A program made the position numbers and the translations under genes. A DNA stretch of 12,376 nucleotides from an uncultured Rikenellaceae bacterium (GTDB taxonomy: Bacteria; Bacteroidota; Bacteroidia; Bacteroidales; UBA932), in assembly GCA_937906485.1 (NCBI GenBank), contig CALCYB010000052.1, positions 1-12,376 of the forward strand, read 5' to 3'. Under the pieces are notes generated by a model. The model was not told where the DNA came from. It worked only from the letters and a program-made list of their open reading frames with translations, and did not search any database. Shown here in pieces: positions 7,390 through 12,376 of the stretch; within the stretch, counting starts at the first letter, position 1; each line of letters starts with the position of its first letter.

Positions 7390-8810
7390 TCCTTATCCGC
7401 TGCTTTTGCAAAACGGTTGGCAAAAGAGAGGGTCAGGCCGAAACGCATGTTCATGCAGAAACGTTCGATCGGCAGGAACTGGGGACTGAATTCCAAATAG
7501 GTATAATCGCTGCCCAAGAAGAAATTGACCCCACGTTTGGGCGTGAATTCCAACAACCATCCGATGGATTTGGCCTGATTCAGGAAAGAATAATTGACGC
7601 CGGCAGCTAGCCACTCGTTCGGTCGGTAATTATAGGAGAAGGTCACTTCAGATTCCGTACGTGAGGGGCGGAATCGCGAATAATACAACACCCCAACACT
7701 CATCGAATTGTTCAGGAAAGGATATTCGGCACCCAGATACAGACGCGGATCCGTGGAGTAGGAAGTGCTCTCGGTCAGGCCGGTTTCCCGGAAATTGGCC
7801 AAAGCCATGAACTCATCGGCAATCTGATCGAATGCCGCCTCAAAATCATAACTATCCAACGTCAGGTCCGGGAATCCTTCGTAGGTGAACGATCCGGCAG
7901 AAACCAGTTGCTGCACGTTATCCTCGCTGTAGGAAATATTGCCCAGATCGGTCAACGAAGCCGACAGACGCAGACCATCCAGGATCGGGATGCCCAAATT
8001 GAATTCGTATTCTGCTCCCAGATCAAAGGCATAGCCGAAGCCGCCGATCCCCAGATCACCGATTTCAGGCATTTCGAATTCTGCATCCTGATTTTCGGGA
8101 AGACGAATCCCTTTTCCCATCACCAGTCCCACCGCATCGGTATTCACCAACCAGGCATCCTGGGACAAAGTGATATCTGCTTTGTTGATTCTCAGATCAA
8201 TGCGTTCCACACCCAGCAGCAGTTTGGCTTTTGCACCCACGCGCAAACCTTCAACCAGATTGCTCAAGTCGCGGGCATATCCTACGGACACTTGTGCATA
8301 GAGGTCTTCCTGCAAGGTAAAATCACGCAACGTATAGGATTGGGGCAGCTGATTCATCCCCTGTTTGGCGAAGGCAAACAAATCATAGGGCAATCGGGTA
8401 TCCGCCATCGCACGCAAGGACAGATCCACCGTCCAGAATGCATTTTTGCTGGAATAGAAGCCCACGCTCAGCAAATCCGTATCAAATTCCACATCCAGGA
8501 AAGGATCCACCGGCAAAGCGGACAGGAAATCATCGGCTGACACGTCCGGGTGCATGAACGAGAGCAACTGTCCATTTTGAGGGAACAGGAAATTGCTCAG
8601 TCCCAAATTGCTGTTGACACCGACACCCGTATTGCCGATGACCGGCAGCCCCAGGTAACCGTTGTCCGGCATCATAGCAGGGTTCAACCGGTGACGAAGG
8701 GTCGCATTTTCCGCGAAATAACTGCCCCGCAGGGCTTGTGCACTCATCGGACTGACGATAAGCAGGCTGAATAAGGTACAGATGACCCAGGTATATAGAT
8801 GGTTTCTCAT
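7386..8810 (-). CDS. DUF5723-like outer-membrane beta-barrel protein
   Basis: The 474-residue product begins with a Sec signal peptide (MRNH, a hydrophobic stretch through about residue 20, cleavage near MSAQA at 22-26). The mature start, LRGSYFAENATLRHRLNPAMMPDNGYLGLPVIG, resembles the opening of Bacteroidota DUF5723 proteins, with SYF, RLNPA and GYxxxPVxG. The rest is strand-rich with alternating aromatic residues, e.g. GVLYYSRFRPSRTESEVTFSYNYR, and ends in a barrel-like MRFGLTLSFANRF followed by a short charged tail. Function is unknown; an outer-membrane barrel is inferred from the signal peptide and pattern. It starts 24 bases after the lipoprotein stop and is probably its operon partner. 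Its TAA (7388-7386) overlaps the TAG of the convergent MBL gene. No good Shine-Dalgarno sequence is visible; the region upstream is A-rich. Confidence 0.78.
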   Translation of the reverse strand: MRNHLYTWVICTLFSLLIVSPMSAQALRGSYFAENATLRHRLNPAMMPDNGYLGLPVIGNTGVGVNSNLGLSNFLFPQNGQLLSFMHPDVSADDFLSALPVDPFLDVEFDTDLLSVGFYSSKNAFWTVDLSLRAMADTRLPYDLFAFAKQGMNQLPQSYTLRDFTLQEDLYAQVSVGYARDLSNLVEGLRVGAKAKLLLGVERIDLRINKADITLSQDAWLVNTDAVGLVMGKGIRLPENQDAEFEMPEIGDLGIGGFGYAFDLGAEYEFNLGIPILDGLRLSASLTDLGNISYSEDNVQQLVSAGSFTYEGFPDLTLDSYDFEAAFDQIADEFMALANFRETGLTESTSYSTDPRLYLGAEYPFLNNSMSVGVLYYSRFRPSRTESEVTFSYNYRPNEWLAAGVNYSFLNQAKSIGWLLEFTPKRGVNFFLGSDYTYLEFSPQFLPIERFCMNMRFGLTLSFANRFAKAADKD

Positions 8811-8834
8811 GATATCTTGCTTTTAAAGTTGCTG

Positions 8835-10580
8835 TTATTCTTTGTCAAACAATTCTCCCCACTCGTCAAAAGTTCCGGTCAGACCACCCGGCACGCTCAC
8901 GGCCAGGGTTGCACGGATGAAATCCTCCACATCCAGCGCAAGACCTTCCAGATTCCCGGAAGTAAGGTAGAAATTCAATCGAATGTGTTCCAAAGCGGAA
9001 GCATCCGCTCCCTCTTGGGCCTGAACATTCAGGTTCAAAGTCGTCAGCGAAGGGTTGCCGTCCAGACCACAAGCCTGGATCAGTTGTTTACAAGGAGTCT
9101 GCAGAGGAATGAGCTGATAATCGGCATCCAACAGTTCCAATTCCATATCCAGTTGCAACGGCAAACTGTTGACAACATCCCCGATAAAGGACAATGAGCC
9201 CATATCCAGCAACTTGCCCAATACGGGAGGCATGTTGGTCAAGGTATCCGAAAGGGCCATGCTCAAATTGGGACCAAAGGCCAAGGGTACCACAAAATCA
9301 TAATCAATTTCCACATAATAGTCGGCCTGCGGCTCAAAAACGTGCTCTACCGATTTGTCAGTCCGGCCATTGATCTGCATCAGGAACGAATCGGGAATGC
9401 GTTGCAACAGTACGGAAAGATCTTCTTGAATAAAGACATATCCTTCGGGCATATCCGCATTGCTGTCAGCAATCCAATAACGCGTAGTCAACAGATCTTC
9501 GGGATGTTCGCTACTGGGAATCGACAGATCCACACTGGCTTTGCTGTTCTGATCCGGTACACCGTTCCAGATCGGGAAAATATCCACGGTAGCATTCATC
9601 GGAACCCCCAGGTTGGAAATCATATCCAGGCACAGGTGCGGGTTGTAGAGGTCCAATACAAAATCTTCATTCTGCATAAAATCCGGCAAATCGCCCAACG
9701 AGAAGGTCTGGTCGTGGGTCATCTCATAATCCAGGGTTCCGAAAACGCGGGTTACCACCATATGTCTGACGCCCAGGTTGATGGTCAGTTCAATCGGAGT
9801 TCCGACATATTCGGTCATGTCCAATTCAGGATGCTCGGCATACAGACGGCCGGTTACCCGGATCAGTTCGTCGTGCTCAAAAGGAGAGGTAAGTTCAATG
9901 TCCGAGAAATCAAATCCGGTGATGTGCAGCGGATCCAGGGACAGTTGATGATCTTCAAAGTACTGGTCAATGAAAATATGACGGTTTTCATTCAGCCGAG
10001 GATCATCCGAAAGCAGCTCTTTGGGCAGCTCGATGTCCAGTTCCAGACGGAAGTCGGCCTCAAATCCGGGAATATCTTCAAAAGCAACATCCAGGTAGAA
10101 ATAGGCATCCTCCATATAGATGTAATCCAGGTGTTCAATCTCCTGAGGAATATCTATCGGCCCGATGTTCAGATGAAACTCCGCGGCCTGCCCGTTATCC
10201 TCCAACTGCACCGGCGCAGGATTGGCCCCAGCGACGGATTCCAGGAGGCTATACGTAATCTTCTCCTGGGTAGCGACATCCTCAAAATGAATGGCATCGG
10301 ACAAGTCCGGCATCAAATCGGTCAAATCCATAGCTTCTGCCACTTCGACCAGATAGGTGCCGTCTTCGGCTTCCTTCAGAAAATCCAGGTCTTCTTCGGA
10401 CAGAAGGTCTTTGAGCAACAAGGTATCCGTACTGCCCAGCGGCAACACAAAAGCCTCTCCTCCGAAATTGACTGTCTCGTCCATTTCATTCAGGTCGTAA
10501 TCCTGATTGACACAAGATAATGCTGTCAATCCACCTGCTATGCAGAGCAGCAGGTTAAAAACCATAAATTTGTGTTTCAT
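8835..10580 (-). CDS. Large Bacteroidales lipoprotein of unknown function, operon partner of the DUF5723-like protein
   Basis: I choose the ATG at 10580-10578, giving 581 residues. A longer reading from a TTG at 10610 is unlikely, because that TTG is part of the -7 promoter box and would lie upstream of the transcription start. The protein opens with MKHKF, a hydrophobic stretch and a lipobox ending ALSC, so Cys23 is the likely lipidated residue. The sequence after it, VNQDYDLNEMDETVNFGGE, is acidic but is not a clear surface-export signal. The remainder is very acidic (many D and E) and predicted strand-rich, with repeated patterns of LDLTDL or LDIELP type that suggest Ig-like or beta-sandwich segments. 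I recall similar Bacteroidales lipoproteins starting CVDxxYDL next to DUF5723 genes, but cannot name a function. It lies 24 bases upstream of the DUF5723-like gene and has its own promoter. Confidence 0.8.
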   Translation of the reverse strand: MKHKFMVFNLLLCIAGGLTALSCVNQDYDLNEMDETVNFGGEAFVLPLGSTDTLLLKDLLSEEDLDFLKEAEDGTYLVEVAEAMDLTDLMPDLSDAIHFEDVATQEKITYSLLESVAGANPAPVQLEDNGQAAEFHLNIGPIDIPQEIEHLDYIYMEDAYFYLDVAFEDIPGFEADFRLELDIELPKELLSDDPRLNENRHIFIDQYFEDHQLSLDPLHITGFDFSDIELTSPFEHDELIRVTGRLYAEHPELDMTEYVGTPIELTINLGVRHMVVTRVFGTLDYEMTHDQTFSLGDLPDFMQNEDFVLDLYNPHLCLDMISNLGVPMNATVDIFPIWNGVPDQNSKASVDLSIPSSEHPEDLLTTRYWIADSNADMPEGYVFIQEDLSVLLQRIPDSFLMQINGRTDKSVEHVFEPQADYYVEIDYDFVVPLAFGPNLSMALSDTLTNMPPVLGKLLDMGSLSFIGDVVNSLPLQLDMELELLDADYQLIPLQTPCKQLIQACGLDGNPSLTTLNLNVQAQEGADASALEHIRLNFYLTSGNLEGLALDVEDFIRATLAVSVPGGLTGTFDEWGELFDKE

Positions 10581-10607
10581 AATAAATAAAAAGGATGATT
10601 GTTGTAA

Positions 10608-10638
10608 CAAATATAGGATTTTTACACCACAATCCCAA
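10608..10638 (-). promoter_or_regulatory. Bacteroidota-type promoter of the lipoprotein/DUF5723 operon
   Basis: On the minus strand a -33 TTG (10638-10636) is followed, after exactly 20 bases, by a -7 box TATATTTG (10615-10608), matching TAnnTTTG. The -33 element abuts the stop codon of the upstream helicase gene (10641-10639). The transcript should begin near 10600-10603, leaving an AT-rich leader of about 20-25 bases before the ATG at 10580. Confidence 0.75.
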
Positions 10639-12276
10639 CTATATTTTCACAATCTCGCTCAGCGAAACATACCAGAGATAGCCGCTGACCTTCCAGCCCA
10701 TCTGGGCCACCTTATCCATGTACCGTCTCACCTGATCCCTGTACTCGCTGCGCTGGAAGTGACCGAACTTATAATCCAATACGATGGCGTCCACCCCCCG
10801 CACCATCACCCGGTCGGGACAGGACAATTCACCGTCAGCATCCAAAATGGACAATTCGTTGTAATTGGTATAGGTCCCGTCAAACCAATGCCGCTCCCGT
10901 ACCGTTTCCAACGCCTGTTGCAGGTACTGGAAGGTTGGCTGGGTCTGATCCTGAGCAAGGTCCCCATCGAGCACCGCCTGGTGTATGCTGTCCGGCAACT
11001 GGTCCTCCACCTGAATCCGCGACAAGATGCTGTGCAGAACCACGCCACGGGTCCGTTCAGAATCTTCTGAGAAGAAATCTGCACCTTTTAAAGCCAGATG
11101 CAGCCGGTCTCCGATCGGAACGGAACGGAACATCGCCTCGTCCGGCTGACGCTCCTGTCCCCCCTCCTGCTCCTGTGGCCGGATTGCCTGTGCCGGTTGA
11201 CAACCGATTTCCAAGACCTTCCACGGCCCCGGAACGTCTTTCGGAAAGTCCTGGCTGTAATGATCATACAACAAGTTGGACAACGAGAGCACCGAATAGG
11301 TGCCGTTTTTCTTGATCTTGGGTTGAGCGCCACAGATGATCATCTCCTGCTTGGCCCGTGTAAAGGCCACATAAGCCACATTCAACAGATCCACCAGGTA
11401 ATACAAGCGTTCCTGCCAGTATTCTTCCGCAAACCAGGAGTTCTTCAATTCCGATTTGTACAACAGCGGCAGGATGGGCAGGTAGGAAAACGGTTCGCGC
11501 TTCGGAGTGGCCCAGAGGTAGGTCTGCTGACGGCCTTTGGGAGAGAAGGGATCATCCAGAAAAGGCAAGATGACCACGGTCGCATCCAGTCCTTTCGCCT
11601 TATGGACCGTCATGATCCGCAGTGCGTCTTCTCCTTCCGGAGCGGTCACACAGAGGCTGGCCCCGCCCTCATCCCACCAGGTCAGCAATTCTTTGACATT
11701 TCCACCGCTATACCCCATGGAAAACTCCAGTACGGCATCCATGAACGTACGGATGAAAATCTGCTCCCTGCGCTGCTCCTCGGGCAATTCACGCACCAGA
11801 CGCTCACACAAGGCATACAACGACAGATCATTGGGCAGGTTCCCCTGATCATAGAGGCTCTTCAACCGGGAAATCAAGGCAAGTACCGCGGTGGAAGCCG
11901 ACAGGGAAAGGGATTCTTCCGTCACAACACGGAATCCGGCATCCAGTAAGGCACTGGCCAGCATCGCCCCTTCTTTGTTCTTGCGTACAAGCAGGGTGAT
12001 GTCCCGCTGACGGTAGCCCCTTTCCAACAGATCGCCAATGATGACCGGAAGACGCTGCATCACCGCCTGCTTCCAATCTGTATTATCCTTGAGCTGTCGG
12101 GTATCCACAAACTGGAGGGATACCCGACCGGTGCCCTGGTGCTTGGGAACAACCTCCTGCCGCACATCCGAAAAGATCCGCGCAATCAACTGGGTATCCG
12201 GCAACTTGGACAAGGCATCATAACCCCGCTCCTTGTTATAGACTTGTTGTACGGCATCCGCTGCCCGTCTGAAGAA
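10639..12276 (-). CDS. UvrD/RecB-like (AddA-type) helicase with C-terminal PD-(D/E)XK nuclease domain, N-terminal half missing
   Basis: About 545 residues with clear homology features remain. Helicase motif V is TVHKAKGLDATVVILPF (near 11562-11612) and motif VI is VAYVAFTRAK with its arginine (near 11350-11385). The C-terminal nuclease has GVVLHSIL (near 11030-11055) and GVDAIVLDYKFG, then YRDQVRRYM, which fits the D...DYK...Q..Y pattern of RecB/AddA/AddB nucleases (near 10720-10800). Relatives in Bacteroidota are about 1,050-1,100 residues and act in double-strand-break resection and recombination. Walker A, Walker B and motifs I-III are absent: helicase-like sequence begins at FFRRAADAVQQVYN (from about 12276). 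The open frame continues to 12354, but that part is Ala/Ser/Thr-rich and is better read as the antisense of a pta fragment. The gene is therefore cut by a junction, not naturally short. It ends in TAG at 10641-10639. Confidence 0.85.
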   Translation of the reverse strand, partial: FFRRAADAVQQVYNKERGYDALSKLPDTQLIARIFSDVRQEVVPKHQGTGRVSLQFVDTRQLKDNTDWKQAVMQRLPVIIGDLLERGYRQRDITLLVRKNKEGAMLASALLDAGFRVVTEESLSLSASTAVLALISRLKSLYDQGNLPNDLSLYALCERLVRELPEEQRREQIFIRTFMDAVLEFSMGYSGGNVKELLTWWDEGGASLCVTAPEGEDALRIMTVHKAKGLDATVVILPFLDDPFSPKGRQQTYLWATPKREPFSYLPILPLLYKSELKNSWFAEEYWQERLYYLVDLLNVAYVAFTRAKQEMIICGAQPKIKKNGTYSVLSLSNLLYDHYSQDFPKDVPGPWKVLEIGCQPAQAIRPQEQEGGQERQPDEAMFRSVPIGDRLHLALKGADFFSEDSERTRGVVLHSILSRIQVEDQLPDSIHQAVLDGDLAQDQTQPTFQYLQQALETVRERHWFDGTYTNYNELSILDADGELSCPDRVMVRGVDAIVLDYKFGHFQRSEYRDQVRRYMDKVAQMGWKVSGYLWYVSLSEIVKI

Positions 12277-12286
12277 GGACGATCTG
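12259..12286. other. Head-to-head junction of helicase and pta fragments (assembly chimera or rearrangement)
   Basis: To the left, the minus strand encodes helicase sequence up to FFRRAA. To the right, the plus strand encodes Pta sequence starting around AARLKKDDLMD. Both readings use the same bases at about 12259-12276, so the break lies in or beside a short stretch compatible with both genes, as is typical of microhomology joins. Neither gene is intact at this point. Confidence 0.7.
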
Positions 12287-12376
12287 ATGGACGTCATTCT
12301 GGTCGGCAACGTGGAGGAAGTCAAGGCCAATGCCGCCAAGGGCGGTTTTGACATCGACGGTCTGGAAATTCTGGAT
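12260..12376 (+). CDS. pta: Phosphate acetyltransferase, internal fragment
   Basis: The plus-strand frame running through 12287-12289 (ATG) to the window end encodes about 39 residues, including LMDVILVGNVEEVKANAAK and then FDIDGLEILD. This fits the region of Pta enzymes that reads AxxILxxGxADIVLVGNxxEIKxLA...GxEIVDP, near residues 25-70 of short-form Pta. Pta converts acetyl-CoA and phosphate to acetyl phosphate and CoA in acetate fermentation. The N-terminal 25-30 residues, usually with LPEG...RTL, are missing: an in-frame TAG at 12239-12241 closes the frame upstream and the bases before about 12259 belong to the helicase. The gene leaves the window on the right. The fragment is short, so the identification is by motif only, and MaeB- or Ptb-type relatives cannot be excluded. 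Confidence 0.6.

Noticed and set aside
9342..10520. Plus-strand open frame (392 codons) opposite the lipoprotein gene
   Set aside because: It is a shadow of an acidic, D/E/L-rich coding strand, giving I, Q, H and V-rich nonsense; no start signals or motifs are seen.
11098..11949. Plus-strand open frame (283 codons) opposite the helicase
   Set aside because: It is antisense to helicase motifs V and VI and shows no coherent protein features.
12277..12354. The first ~26 codons of the longest helicase frame as a true N terminus
   Set aside because: The minus-strand translation here is Ala/Ser/Thr-rich and unlike any helicase, while the plus strand encodes a good Pta motif; the ATG at 12354 is not a real start.
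1..12376. CRISPR array, insertion sequence, tRNA, phage or defence genes
   Set aside because: I scanned the window and found no regularly spaced repeats, transposase motifs, tRNA-like arms or defence-type proteins; nearly all bases belong to the listed genes.

Overview
The window looks like chromosome from a Bacteroidales-type bacterium (phylum Bacteroidota) with moderate GC, roughly 50-55% by eye. The evidence is a Bacteroidota-style TamB, a DUF5723-like outer-membrane protein paired with a lipoprotein, a Bacteroidota-style RecB-like helicase-nuclease, promoters of the TAnnTTTG (-7) type, and weak or absent Shine-Dalgarno sequences. Almost every base is coding and most content is housekeeping. 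I see no CRISPR array, tRNA, rRNA, insertion sequence, phage gene or defence island. No stretch over 300 bases lacks a gene.

Layout. (1) 2-2929, plus strand: the C-terminal part of tamB, entering from the left edge. (2) 6586 down to 2936, minus strand: a tight four-gene cluster of an RsmI-like SAM methyltransferase, folB, mtaB and a TviB/WbpA-type nucleotide-sugar dehydrogenase. Gaps are 6 and 7 bases, then a 4-base ATGA overlap. The last gene meets tamB tail to tail with six bases between the stop codons. (3) 6622-7389, plus strand: a PhnP-like metallo-beta-lactamase-fold hydrolase, divergent from the cluster. A 35-base spacer between them carries two back-to-back -7 boxes, each only 4 bases from its start codon. 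(4) 10580 down to 7386, minus strand: a probable two-gene operon of a 581-residue lipoprotein and a DUF5723-like outer-membrane protein, with a well-formed Bacteroidota promoter. (5) 10639 to about 12276, minus strand: the C-terminal half of a UvrD/RecB-like helicase with a PD-(D/E)XK nuclease domain. (6) The last ~115 bases read on the plus strand as a piece of phosphate acetyltransferase (pta).

The most striking points are these. The helicase and pta fragments meet head to head at about 12259-12286, which suggests a chimeric assembly join or a rearrangement. The divergent promoter pair probably gives leaderless or nearly leaderless mRNAs on both sides. A hairpin terminator seems to be built into the last codons of the MBL gene, where two convergent genes share stop-codon bases. 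The lipoprotein/DUF5723 pair is the only part of the window with truly unknown function. I found no convincing wholly new multi-gene system; the lipoprotein/outer-membrane pair is the best candidate for undescribed biology.
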